Below, piece after piece: positions 34,831 to 43,042 of a DNA stretch of 64,000 bases. Under the pieces are notes generated by a model that searched no databases, had not been told where the DNA came from, and saw only the letters and a program-made list of their open reading frames with translations. Position 1 is the first letter of the stretch. Every line of letters begins with the position of its first letter. The stretch lies in contig DATBJJ010000181.1 of NCBI GenBank assembly GCA_036556425.1, positions 26,371 to 90,370 of the forward strand, given 5' to 3'. The translations under genes were made by a program, and so were the position numbers. This DNA comes from DATBJJ01 sp036556425. GTDB taxonomy: Bacteria; Acidobacteriota; Vicinamibacteria; Vicinamibacterales; 2-12-FULL-66-21.

Positions 34831-36303
34831 GTGGCCAACGACCCGAATGAGAAACAAGGCATTACGCGGCGCGATTTCACGGCGCGCGTCGGTGCGGCGG
34901 CGGCAGGCCTCGCAGTCGGCGGCGAATTCTTGCGTCCGGCCGTCGCGCACGCCGCGACGCAGGGCCGGATCCTCGGCGCGAACGACCGCGTCGTCCTCGC
35001 GAGCATCGGCATTCGCGGACAGGGGAACTCGCTCAAGCGCGGATTCGCGCAGTTGAAGGACGTCGAGATCAAGACGCTGTGCGACATCGATGCCAACCTC
35101 GCGCCCGAGCGCATCAACGATCCGCGCCTGAAGGAAGTGCCGACGTTCAAGCCGAACTTCGTGCAGGACATGCGCCGCGTGTTCGAGGACAAGGATATCG
35201 ACGGCGTGATCATCGCGACGCCGAACCATTGGCACGCGCTCGCGGCGATTTGGGCGATGCAGGCGGGCAAGCACGTTTACGTCGAGAAGCCGTCATCGCA
35301 TACCGTGTGGGAAGGCCGGAAAGAAATCGAAGCGGCGGCGCGGTTCAATAGGATCGTGCAGGTCGGCACGATGAACCGGAGCCGGCCCGCCGTTCGCGCC
35401 GCGATCAAGTTCATGCACGAGGGCGGGATCGGCAAGGTCTACATGGCGCGCGGACTCTGCTTCAAACCGCGGCCGAATATCGGGAAGTACCCGGACGGCC
35501 CGATGCAGCCGGACGAGAAGTTCGCGCTGACGGTCGGATCGACGAACTACGAGCCGGCGTACGACGCCGCGTATCTGTCGAAGGTCGAATACGACCTGTG
35601 GATCGGTCCGGCGCCGAAGAAGCCGTTCAACCGCAACCGGTTCCACTACAACTGGCACTGGCAGTGGGACTACGGCAACGGCGACACGGGCAACCAGGGC
35701 CCGCATCAGTTCGACATCGCGCGCTGGGGCCTCAACAAGAGCGAGCATCCCGTCAAGGTGAGCTCGATGGGCGGCTACTTCGGCGGCGAATCCGCGCAGG
35801 AAACGCCGGACATGCAGACGGCGATGTTCGAGTACGCCGACGGAACGATCCTCGAGTTCGGCACGCGCGGCGAGCACACCAACGACGAAGGCGGCGTGCG
35901 CATCGGCAACCTGTTCTACGGCTCGAAGGGCTGGCTGTGGATCGACGAGACCGGCCGCCGCTGGCAGTCGTACATGGGTGCCGTCGGCCAGAAGAACGAA
36001 AAAGGGCCCGGCGCGGATACAGTGCAGCCGGGCGAAGAGCCGGTCGGATTGACGACCACCGAGTTCCCGCACTATCAGAACTGGGTCGACGCGCTGCGCG
36101 CGAACGATCCGAAGCTGCTGACGTGCGACGTGCTCGAGGGCCACTTGTCGTCGACGCTGCCGCACCTCGCGAACATCTCGTATCGCATGGGCCGAGCGCT
36201 CACGTTCGACGGCAAGAACGAGCGTTTCGCGAACGACAAGAAAGCGGACGCGCTGCTCACGCGCGAATACCGCAAAGGCTTCGAGATTCCGAAGCTGACG
36301 TAG
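34831..36303 (+). CDS. Tat-exported Gfo/Idh/MocA-family oxidoreductase
   Basis: 490 aa. GTG start after ACAGGAGG. Tat signal GITRRDFTARVGAAAAG. Rossmann domain: VLASIGIRGQGNSLKRG, then LCDIDANL (acidic residue for the cofactor ribose), VIIATPNHWHA and HVYVEKPSSHTVWEG with the conserved EKP. The C-terminal bacterial-type domain has NWHWQWDYGNGDTGNQGPHQ and FDIARWGL. Likely a periplasmic NAD(P)-dependent sugar oxidoreductase that must retain its cofactor tightly. Substrate unknown. Confidence 0.9.
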   Translation: MANDPNEKQGITRRDFTARVGAAAAGLAVGGEFLRPAVAHAATQGRILGANDRVVLASIGIRGQGNSLKRGFAQLKDVEIKTLCDIDANLAPERINDPRLKEVPTFKPNFVQDMRRVFEDKDIDGVIIATPNHWHALAAIWAMQAGKHVYVEKPSSHTVWEGRKEIEAAARFNRIVQVGTMNRSRPAVRAAIKFMHEGGIGKVYMARGLCFKPRPNIGKYPDGPMQPDEKFALTVGSTNYEPAYDAAYLSKVEYDLWIGPAPKKPFNRNRFHYNWHWQWDYGNGDTGNQGPHQFDIARWGLNKSEHPVKVSSMGGYFGGESAQETPDMQTAMFEYADGTILEFGTRGEHTNDEGGVRIGNLFYGSKGWLWIDETGRRWQSYMGAVGQKNEKGPGADTVQPGEEPVGLTTTEFPHYQNWVDALRANDPKLLTCDVLEGHLSSTLPHLANISYRMGRALTFDGKNERFANDKKADALLTREYRKGFEIPKLT

Positions 36304-36309
36304 TGATCA

Positions 36310-36376
36310 GGGTGCCAGGGTGCCAAGGTGCCTTGGTGCCAGGGTGCAGGGTGCAAGGGTGCAGGGTGCCAGGGTG
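36310..36376. repeat. Tandem GGGTGCCA-type repeat, 7-9-bp units
   Basis: About nine units of GGGTGCC(A), with variants GGGTGCA, starting 7 nt after the stop of the Gfo/Idh/MocA gene (TAG followed by TGATCA). A related run in inverse orientation lies at 37061-37115, flanking the two small genes between. Confidence 0.85.
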
Positions 36377-36408
36377 AGGGGTTTAGGCGCTCCTCTCACC
36401 CTGGCACC
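36365..36408. terminator. Large hairpin formed by repeat and its inverted copy
   Basis: GGTGCCAGGGTGAG (36365-36378) pairs exactly with CTCACCCTGGCACC (36395-36408): 14 bp plus possible extension, 16-nt loop. Lies between convergent genes, so probably blocks read-through. No T-tract. Confidence 0.55.
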
Positions 36409-36428
36409 GTTGCGCCTCGAGGCTTGAA

Positions 36429-36647
36429 TCACTCGGCGGACCAGTACAAGGTCGTTCCCGCGTGAAGAAGGATTCCATCGGCTCGAAGGGTCATCCCACC
36501 CGACATTAGATCGAGGCCCAGGAAATGGATCGGGCGGGGCGACGGCAATGTGATGCGGCTTCCGATCGGAATGGCGGGTCCGTCGAGATCCCAGCAGCCC
36601 GCCTCACCCCAATCGAACAGCAGGGAGTTGCCCTGGCGCGGGCTCAC
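36429..36647 (-). CDS. Small hypothetical protein coupled to the upstream gene
   Basis: 72 aa from GTG that overlaps the upstream stop as GTGA. Sequence is beta-rich (SRITLPSPRPIHFLGLDLMS, LRADGILLHAGTTLYW), without membrane segments. It could be the second chain of a two-gene unit or the continuation of the previous protein after a frameshift. Family not recognised. Confidence 0.5.
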   Translation of the reverse strand: MSPRQGNSLLFDWGEAGCWDLDGPAIPIGSRITLPSPRPIHFLGLDLMSGGMTLRADGILLHAGTTLYWSAE

Positions 36648-37030
36648 AGATCGCCGAAGACCGCATCCGCCATATACGGCTGTTTTGAATTCGCGATCAG
36701 ACCCTTGACCTGCTTGGACCGGACGAGATCGGCCATCGCGGTGTCGGATCGGAGGGCCGCACCTTGCAGTTCCAGAGCACCCGAGAAAGCCCTCTGTGGC
36801 CAGAAGTCGAACGTCATCGCTCCAAGAGCGACCGTGATTTGAACGATCAGGCCGTCATTGGGCTCCTCGTATGCCACGAGTCCGAGTTGGTCCCAGGTAA
36901 GGAGGGTATTCGCGCGACGCGAAACGCGCGACGGTTCGCCGAGGATGTCGATGAGGACTTGACGCTCGGTGGGTAACGTCACCCCCTTGCCGTCGATGGA
37001 CACCTGGCTCTCATCGACTCGAATCGTCAG
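36644..37030 (-). CDS. DUF7738-like small protein, 5' end uncertain
   Basis: About 128 aa. VSIDGKGVTLPTERQVLIDI, a central TWDQLGLVAYEEPNDGLIVQ and a C-terminal KQPYMADAVFGD resemble small DUF7738-type proteins, a family I recall only from such patterns. No ATG, GTG or TTG lies at the natural start (LTIRVDES, CTG at 37030); GTG at 37003 would cut nine residues. A tandem repeat begins 31 bp upstream in the same frame, so the original 5' end may have been replaced by repeat DNA. Confidence 0.5.
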   Translation of the reverse strand: MTIRVDESQVSIDGKGVTLPTERQVLIDILGEPSRVSRRANTLLTWDQLGLVAYEEPNDGLIVQITVALGAMTFDFWPQRAFSGALELQGAALRSDTAMADLVRSKQVKGLIANSKQPYMADAVFGDL

Positions 37031-37060
37031 ACGCTCGGCGCGTAGGTGGCGTGTGTCGGC

Positions 37061-37115
37061 GGTGCCCTTGCACCCTGCACTTTGGCACCACGGCACCCTG
37101 GCACCCTGGCACCCT
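37061..37115. repeat. Tandem GGCACCCT repeat (inverse of the 36310 array)
   Basis: Units of GGCACCC(T), seven or so, between the DUF7738-like gene and the DnaJ gene. Reverse complement of the GGGTGCC array at 36310, so the two small genes lie between inverted repeat arrays. It ends at the DnaJ stop codon. Confidence 0.8.
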
Positions 37116-37665
37116 ATTCTGCCGCCTTCAACCGCCTCTGCTTCTGGTTCACCCGATAGTTCTCTTCCAAATACTCCACGCCCTCGGCGCTGATCTGCAG
37201 GCGCGACTGATCGTCCTTGCTTATCAGCTTCTTCTGCACGAGATACCAGATCGTGAAGGCCAGGTGCTCGCGCGGGCGGCCCGTGAGGCTCTCGAGATCG
37301 CTCGAGAGAAGCGTCGGCGTCTCGGGCTCCATCCGTCGGCGCGTATAGAGCGCCTCGAGCAGCGTCAGGCGGCCGAGCTGCTCGAGCTCGAAGTCGTTCT
37401 CCGAGTTCGCGCCGCTCTCGATGAACCGCCACCGATCCTGCTTCTGCTTGTGATAGGTGACGTCATACCGGGCGCGGCTCTCCGGATTGCTGAGAACCGT
37501 GTACGCCTCGTGCACCTGGTGAAAGCGATCGGCGTTGCCGGTCTCGGCGTTGTCGGGATGGAACCGCTGCGCAAGGAGCCGGTAAATGCGATGGATCGTG
37601 TCCGGCTCCGCGTTCACGCTGACCTGCAGCACCTCGTAGTAGTCCTTTTTTCCGTTGTCGCTCAT
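37114..37665 (-). CDS. J-domain protein (DnaJ-like)
   Basis: 183 aa. J domain at residues 8-72: DYYEVLQVSVNAEPDTIHRI, then FHPDNAETG. The usual HPD tripeptide is present (QRFHPDN), so it should stimulate an Hsp70 ATPase. No Gly/Phe or zinc region. The C-terminal part is helical (LGRLTLLEALYTRRR, REHLAFTIWYLVQKKLIS) and could be a winged-helix-like client domain. Its ATG overlaps the GMC oxidoreductase stop (TGATG), so synthesis is coupled to that of the enzyme. Confidence 0.88.
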   Translation of the reverse strand: MSDNGKKDYYEVLQVSVNAEPDTIHRIYRLLAQRFHPDNAETGNADRFHQVHEAYTVLSNPESRARYDVTYHKQKQDRWRFIESGANSENDFELEQLGRLTLLEALYTRRRMEPETPTLLSSDLESLTGRPREHLAFTIWYLVQKKLISKDDQSRLQISAEGVEYLEENYRVNQKQRRLKAAE

Positions 37666-39473
37666 CAGACGCTTCCTGTCTTCATCTCGTTCTTCAGATA
37701 GTCCATCGCGCGCCAGCAGAGCGCGAGGATCGTCCACGTCGGGTTCTGGCACGACGCCGACACGAACGTGCTGCCGTCGACGACGAAGAGGTTCTTCACA
37801 TCGTGAGTCTGGCCGAACGCGTTCGTCACGGAGGTCTTCGGATTGCTGCCCATGCGCGCCGTGCCGAGCTCGTGAATCGACCACCCCTCGGTCAGGACGT
37901 CCCGCCGCACACGGATATCTTCGGCTCCGGCCGCCCGCAGCATCTCTTCCGCCGTATCGGCCATGTCCTTCGCCATCTTCAGTTCGTTGTCGCCGAACCG
38001 GTAGTTGAACTTGAGGACGGGGATGCCCCACCCGTCCTTGACCGCCGGATCGAGCTGGACCTGGTTCTCCCGGCGCGCCAGCACCTCGCCGAACGCCGTG
38101 AAGTTGATCGGCGTCGGGTAGTCGGCCCTGACCCGCTTCTTGAACGCCGCGCCGAATCCGGGCGTGGTATGGGCGTGCGCGGGATACTCGACTGCCCCGC
38201 TCCCGCCTTGCAGCCCGTACCCCCGGATGAAGTCCGGGTGCTTGTCGGTGATGTTGCGGAAACGCACGATGTAGGTGCTCTGCGGCCGCCCGTCGTCATT
38301 GGTGACCGGCGCGCCGCGCAGCATCCCCATCGTCCCGCTCGCGCCCGGCCCCATCACGTGCTCGCAGAAATACCGACCGAGCGCGTCGGACGAATTGGCC
38401 AGACCCTGCGCGCCGTCGGCGGACTTCGACAGCAATAGCAGCCTCGTCGACTCGAGCGTCGACGCCGCGAGCACGACGACGCGCGCGTTGAAGTCGAGCA
38501 CTTCTTTCGTGTGGCTGTCGATCACGCGAACGCCGGACGCGCGGTTCGTGCGGCGATCCATCAGCACTTCGGACACCGTCGAGTTCGGCCGGACGGTGAG
38601 GTTTCCGGTGTCGCGCGCGGGCAGGATCAGCGCCGTCGGCGAGTGCATTGCCGCGTTGAAATCGCAGCCGCGTCCGCATCGGCCGCGTCCCGCGCATCGC
38701 ACGCGATACTTGTTCGCGACGCCCTCGGTCGTCACGCCGGCGCGGCCGGGAATCAAGTGGCGACCCATCTTCGCGATCGCCTTCTTCAGAATCTGTTCGC
38801 CGCAATTGAGCTTCAACGCACGCTGAAAGATGCTGTCGGGCAGCTGCGGGATGTTCTCCTTCGTCCCCGAGATCCCGAGCAGCGTGTCGACGCGGTCGTA
38901 GTACGGCGCGATGTCGGCATACGAGATCGGCCAGTCCTCGCCGAAGCCGTCGCGGCTCGCCGCCTTGAAGTCGAAATCGGACATGCGCAGCGCGACGCGC
39001 CCCCACAGATTCGTTTTTCCGCCGAGCACGCGCGCGCGCACCCACGCGTACCGAGTGCCGGTCGTAGGATTCTGCTTCTCGTCAACGAGCCAGTTGTGCG
39101 TGAACGTGTTGCCGGAGTACGAGAGCAGCTTGCGGTACTTCTCGAACCGCGCGGCGGTGCCATACGGCCGATCGATCATGTTGTATTCCGCCGCGCCGAG
39201 CGCGTATTCGTCGGCCGGTAGACGTCCGCGGCGCATGTTCGCGTACGGCCACTCCATCGTGCGGTACTCGGCGGTCGTATTGATCGAGCGTCCCGCTTCG
39301 AGAAGGAGGACTTTGATTCCTGCCGCCGCGAGCTGAAACGCCGCCATTCCTCCCGCGGCGCCGGAGCCGACCACGATGACGTCATACCGCGCCGCGCCTG
39401 GCTTGATCGACGCCGCCGCTTTTCGCGACGCGTCAATCTGATCCTGAACGGCCTGCTGCTGATCGGTTTGCAT
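37665..39473 (-). CDS. GMC-family FAD oxidoreductase (glucoside 3-dehydrogenase large-subunit type)
   Basis: 602 aa. FAD-binding VVGSGAAGGMAAFQLA (36-42 GSGAAGG) and the Glu of LLLEAG open it. Three Cys near CAGRGRCGRGCDFN may bind iron-sulfur, as in the gluconate-dehydrogenase-like group. The C-terminal HELGTARMGSNP and a CQNPTWTILALCWRAMDYL carry the active-site region. With the subunit-3 gene 1 bp upstream, the pair matches the LacA/LacC-type membrane-linked dehydrogenases that oxidise glycosides at C3. The electron acceptor would be a cytochrome c. Confidence 0.9.
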   Translation of the reverse strand: MQTDQQQAVQDQIDASRKAAASIKPGAARYDVIVVGSGAAGGMAAFQLAAAGIKVLLLEAGRSINTTAEYRTMEWPYANMRRGRLPADEYALGAAEYNMIDRPYGTAARFEKYRKLLSYSGNTFTHNWLVDEKQNPTTGTRYAWVRARVLGGKTNLWGRVALRMSDFDFKAASRDGFGEDWPISYADIAPYYDRVDTLLGISGTKENIPQLPDSIFQRALKLNCGEQILKKAIAKMGRHLIPGRAGVTTEGVANKYRVRCAGRGRCGRGCDFNAAMHSPTALILPARDTGNLTVRPNSTVSEVLMDRRTNRASGVRVIDSHTKEVLDFNARVVVLAASTLESTRLLLLSKSADGAQGLANSSDALGRYFCEHVMGPGASGTMGMLRGAPVTNDDGRPQSTYIVRFRNITDKHPDFIRGYGLQGGSGAVEYPAHAHTTPGFGAAFKKRVRADYPTPINFTAFGEVLARRENQVQLDPAVKDGWGIPVLKFNYRFGDNELKMAKDMADTAEEMLRAAGAEDIRVRRDVLTEGWSIHELGTARMGSNPKTSVTNAFGQTHDVKNLFVVDGSTFVSASCQNPTWTILALCWRAMDYLKNEMKTGSV

Positions 39474-39474
39474 G

Positions 39475-40041
39475 CTATTGGTGCTCAGGATGAGTGCATC
39501 CGACGAACTCGGCGAGGACGCGATTGCCTTTGTACTCGAGCTCTGTGTGAATGCCGATCTCCGAGGTGTAGTAGCCGCGGATGGTCGCTTCCTTCGTGAC
39601 TCTGAAGAACTCCTCGAGCGGCGTGCGCGGGGCCGCCTCGTTCTTGCTGATGTCGGTCAGCAACGATTCGGCCTGCGCGGCATCGAGGTCCACGAACGCG
39701 TTCTTGAAACGGCGCCGCGCGTCCGCGTCGAGGAGCGCGAGGCCCGCGGTCCAGGACCGCTGCGTCGGCTCGTCGGATTCCGCGAGCAGGAGATCGATGT
39801 AGTCGGCTACGCGCGCGCCGCGCGCGCCCGGCGAGTGATCGTCCGCCGGGATGATCGCGTCCGTCAGCGCGTCGAGCGTCCGGTATTGACCCGCCGTGAG
39901 GAACGCGAGCTGCGGCGGCGCTTGCGCGGCCTGCAGCGTCGCGAACGCCGCGGCGGACGCATCGGAGAGATACGGCCACACCGCGAACGCGCCGAGGGTC
40001 TTGACCACCGTTCGCCGGGATACGCTTCCAGAATTCTTCAC
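39475..40041 (-). CDS. Gluconate 2-dehydrogenase subunit 3 family protein
   Basis: 188 aa from GTG with GAGGGAGAACC upstream. Tat signal VSRRTVVKTLGAFAV. The mature part matches the small subunit: LTAGQYRTLDALTDAIIPAD, ARVADYIDLLLAESD, and C-terminal YYTSEIGIHTELEYKGN. It probably carries the GMC partner through the Tat pathway and anchors it. One base separates its stop from the GMC start, so the two are cotranslated. Confidence 0.9.
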   Translation of the reverse strand: MKNSGSVSRRTVVKTLGAFAVWPYLSDASAAAFATLQAAQAPPQLAFLTAGQYRTLDALTDAIIPADDHSPGARGARVADYIDLLLAESDEPTQRSWTAGLALLDADARRRFKNAFVDLDAAQAESLLTDISKNEAAPRTPLEEFFRVTKEATIRGYYTSEIGIHTELEYKGNRVLAEFVGCTHPEHQ

Positions 40042-40120
40042 GACGGTTCTCCCTCAGGTGTATGTTGTGACGTTCACGATAGAGCACCAGGCATCGAACT
40101 GCAACCACGCCGAATCGACC

Positions 40121-41557
40121 ATGCTTTCGAAGCTCACGCCTCTCGCCGTTGTGATCGCGCTGGCGCTCGCGCTGCCTGCGCCCGAGCCTCGCGCGCAGGG
40201 CCGCGCGCTGCCGCGTCTACGGGTCTCCGACAACAAACGCTTTCTCGTCACCGCGGATGGACGGCCGTTCTTTTGGCTCGGCGATACCGCGTGGGAGCTC
40301 TTCCACAGGCTCGATCGCGCCGACGCCGGACGTTATCTGGAGAACCGGGCAAAACTCGGTTTCTCCGTCATTCAAGCCGTCGCGCTCGCCGAGTTCGACG
40401 GCCTCGCGGCGCCGAATGCCTATGGCGCGATTCCTCTCCGCGACAACGATCCGAATCAGCCCAATGCGGAGTACTTCGACAACGTCGACTGGGTCGTCAC
40501 ACGCGCGAACGAGCTCGGGCTCTACATCGGCCTCCTGCCGACGTGGGGCGACAAATGGAATCGCGGAAAGACAGGCGTCGGACCGGAGATCTTCGACGCC
40601 GCCAACGCGCAGGCGTACGGCGCGTGGCTCGGCCGCCGATACAAGGACGCCGGCGTCGTCTGGATTCTCGGCGGCGATCGCCCGATCGACACCGACGCCC
40701 ACCGCGAGATCATTCGCGCGATGGCGCGCGGCCTCAGAGCCGGCGACGGCGGCGCGCACCTGATCACCTTCCACCCGCCGGGCGCGCAGACGTCCTCGAC
40801 GTGGTTTCACGACGAGGAGTGGCTCGACTTCAACATGCGCCAGAACGGCCACTCGACGGAGTTCACCGGTCGCTACGAGCTCACGCGCGCCGATTACGAT
40901 CGCACGCCGACGAAGCCGGTCCTCGACGGGGAACCGATTTACGAGGATCATCCTGTGTCGTTCGACGCGAAGCGTCTCGGCCACTCGATCTCCGCCGACG
41001 TGCGCCGCGCGATGTACTGGGATCTCTTCTCCGGCGCGTTCGGCCACACGTACGGACATCATTCCGTTTGGCAGTTCTACTCGCCCGCACGGAAGCCGAT
41101 CAACAACCCTCTGCTCTTCTGGACCGAAGCGATCGAGCAGCCGGGCGCGGCGCACATGCGTCATGGGCGCAGCCTGATCGAGTCGCGTCCTTTTCTCACG
41201 CGCGTCCCGGCGGACGACGTGGTCGTGCCCGACTCCGTGCCGACGAGCGTCCCCGGTGCGGGGCGCTACCGGTTCGTGGCCACGCGCGACTCTGACCGGA
41301 CGTACGCGATGGTGTATGCGCCCGTCGGGCGGAGATTCAAAGTGAAGATGTCGGCGATCGCGGGTCCCAAAGTGACGGCGTGGTGGTACAACCCGAGAAC
41401 CGGCCGCGCGACGCCCATCGGCACGTTCGATAGCGGGGACGAGCGGGAGTTCACGCCGCCAGATGCCGGCGAGCTGCTCGATTGGGTTCTTGTTCTGGAC
41501 GCCGCGGCCAAGAGCTACGGTCCGCCCGGCGTGCCGCTCGGAATCGTGGGTGGATAG
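40121..41557 (+). CDS. GH140-like glycosidase (DUF4038 with C-terminal collagen-binding-like domain)
   Basis: 478 aa. A signal peptide ends EPRAQG. The catalytic barrel opens with KRFLVTADGRPFFWLGDTAW, typical of DUF4038, followed by LGFSVIQAVALAEFDGL, VVWILGGDRP (acid/base position), TKPVLDGEPIYED (nucleophile Glu) and WDLFSGAFGHTYGHHSVW. The last 90 residues form the beta-sandwich found in this group (MVYAPVGRRFKVKMSAI). GH140 includes apiosidases; other specificities are likely. Divergent from the GMC pair, 79 bp apart. Confidence 0.85.
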   Translation: MLSKLTPLAVVIALALALPAPEPRAQGRALPRLRVSDNKRFLVTADGRPFFWLGDTAWELFHRLDRADAGRYLENRAKLGFSVIQAVALAEFDGLAAPNAYGAIPLRDNDPNQPNAEYFDNVDWVVTRANELGLYIGLLPTWGDKWNRGKTGVGPEIFDAANAQAYGAWLGRRYKDAGVVWILGGDRPIDTDAHREIIRAMARGLRAGDGGAHLITFHPPGAQTSSTWFHDEEWLDFNMRQNGHSTEFTGRYELTRADYDRTPTKPVLDGEPIYEDHPVSFDAKRLGHSISADVRRAMYWDLFSGAFGHTYGHHSVWQFYSPARKPINNPLLFWTEAIEQPGAAHMRHGRSLIESRPFLTRVPADDVVVPDSVPTSVPGAGRYRFVATRDSDRTYAMVYAPVGRRFKVKMSAIAGPKVTAWWYNPRTGRATPIGTFDSGDEREFTPPDAGELLDWVLVLDAAAKSYGPPGVPLGIVGG

Positions 41558-42364
41558 CTACCACCGCAACGGATCGGGGAAGAACTCCTCGACGAGATCC
41601 TGGTAGTACGGCATGAGCTCCTCGACGTTCGGACGAGGAGCGCCCTTCGAGTAGAGATCGTACCGGTTGAACGCGCGGACCCACTTCATCATGTCGCGAT
41701 CGGTGTCGTTCGCGAGGTGCCCGTACGCCCCTTCCTTGTGCCACGGATAGAACGAGTGGTACCGCAGCATGTAGAGCGCTTCCTGCGGCAGCCGATCCTT
41801 GACGGCGTGGTAGACGTATTCGTCGTGCCCCCACGACATCTGCACGTTGTCGAGGCCGCAGCCCGGCTCGTAGATGCCGTTCTCCGTCTGATACTCGGGC
41901 ACGTTCTTGTCGGGATTGTCCGCGAAGAGCTTGCTGTGGACGATCGTGTCCGACCATCGGCAGCCGACCGGGAACGTGTCGCCGACGACGGCCCACTGAG
42001 GCTCGCCGAAGAGGCACAGGATCTTGCCGAGGTCGTGCACGAGGCCGGTCACGATCATCCATCGCGGCTGATTCGCCGCGCGGATGGCTTCCGCCGTCTG
42101 CATCGCGTGCTCGATCTGCGTGAAGTCGATGTCGGGATCGCTGTCGTCCACGAGCGTGTCGAGGAAGTCCAGCGTCTCGAAGACGCTCATCTGTTTCCGC
42201 TCGAGCGGCAGGTACTCGCGCTTCTTCGCAAGGACGAAGTCCAGGGTCTGGTGGGTGTGATTCAGCCGGTAGAACTGCTCGACCCGCGGTGCCGCGTGCT
42301 CGTAGTCGCGGAACTGTTCGACGGGTTTCGGCAGTAATGGGCTTCCCGATTCACGAACCTGCAT
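41558..42364 (-). CDS. myo-Inositol oxygenase
   Basis: 268 aa, close to the usual 270-290. Di-iron HD-fold ligands are present in order: NHTHQTLDFV, HAMQTAEAIR, TGLVHDLGKILCLFG (HD), GHDEYVYH and YHSFYPWHKEGAY; substrate residues DLYSK follow near the end. It converts myo-inositol and O2 to D-glucuronate. A TACTAT -10-like box and AGAGGTG precede the ATG. No uronate pathway genes are in the window. Its stop abuts the convergent glycosidase stop. Confidence 0.93.
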   Translation of the reverse strand: MQVRESGSPLLPKPVEQFRDYEHAAPRVEQFYRLNHTHQTLDFVLAKKREYLPLERKQMSVFETLDFLDTLVDDSDPDIDFTQIEHAMQTAEAIRAANQPRWMIVTGLVHDLGKILCLFGEPQWAVVGDTFPVGCRWSDTIVHSKLFADNPDKNVPEYQTENGIYEPGCGLDNVQMSWGHDEYVYHAVKDRLPQEALYMLRYHSFYPWHKEGAYGHLANDTDRDMMKWVRAFNRYDLYSKGAPRPNVEELMPYYQDLVEEFFPDPLRW

Positions 42365-42409
42365 CAGAACACCTCTGATACAAATAGTAGCGCGAATCGG
42401 GCGCCGGTT

Positions 42410-42745
42410 TCAGACCGCCTCGGCCAGGCGCGGCTTGCGGGCGGGCATTTCGACTTTGGCCGTGATCTGCGACCCGTCGGCCACCACGAGGCGCGCCGCG
42501 CTCAACTCGCCGTCGACGACGGCCGTGCTCTTGATGTCCAGGCGTGTTTCCGCCTCGACGATCCCTTCCACTGTGCCGGAAACGATCACGGTTCCCGCCG
42601 AGATCTCGCCGACGACGTGCGAACCCTGCGCGAGCGTGAGCACGCGTCCGTCGAGGGTGATGCTGCCTTCCACCTTACCGGCGATCACCAGATCCTCGTT
42701 GCCAGAGATGTCGCCCTTGATCACAATCGACTGCCCGTTGCTCAT
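42410..42745 (-). CDS. Bactofilin
   Basis: 111 aa. A right-handed beta-helix core with the pattern GDISGNEDLVIAGKVEGSIT, GSHVVGEISAGTVIVSGTVE and GELSAARLVVADGS is the DUF583/bactofilin fold. The short Pro/Arg tail (MPARKPRLAEAV) is disordered. Bactofilins polymerise at the cytoplasmic membrane and position envelope enzymes. Strong GGGGAGGG before the ATG. Confidence 0.93.
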   Translation of the reverse strand: MSNGQSIVIKGDISGNEDLVIAGKVEGSITLDGRVLTLAQGSHVVGEISAGTVIVSGTVEGIVEAETRLDIKSTAVVDGELSAARLVVADGSQITAKVEMPARKPRLAEAV

Positions 42746-43042
42746 TGGCCCTCCCCGATCTTCCGGCTGAAGCCGGAAGCCACGGATCTATTTTTTCAGG
42801 TTCGCGTTGCTTCCGCCTTAAACGGAAGTACACGCCGCGCGGTCAGGCAAGGCGCGTTCCGGATCGAAGCGGCGAATTGGCGTGACGATTCGAGCGCCGC
42901 GCGTTCGGGCGATCCGAATTGTGTAACGCGGATCACGTAAGACGCGGATTACGCGGATCTCGCGGATCACTAAGACGCGGATTACGCGGATGCTCGCGGA
43001 TCGCGCGGATCAGATCCGCGTAATCGGCGTAAATCCGCGTGA
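42746..43042. repeat. Intergenic REP-like hairpins and CGCGGAT tandem repeats
   Basis: Two inverted repeats lie near the bactofilin start: CTTCCGGCT-GA-AGCCGGAAG (42760-42779) and CTTCCG-7-CGGAAG (about 42810-42828). From 42926 to 43048 is an array of ACGCGGAT(T/C) units containing a 21-bp duplication (TAAGACGCGGATTACGCGGAT), then inverted units ending at the stop of the FG-GAP gene. The same motif set recurs at 56709-56750. Confidence 0.8.

Noticed and set aside
36310..36376. Possible replication origin or iteron array
   Set aside because: No DnaA boxes, AT-rich region or replication gene nearby; other loci have equivalent arrays with different units.
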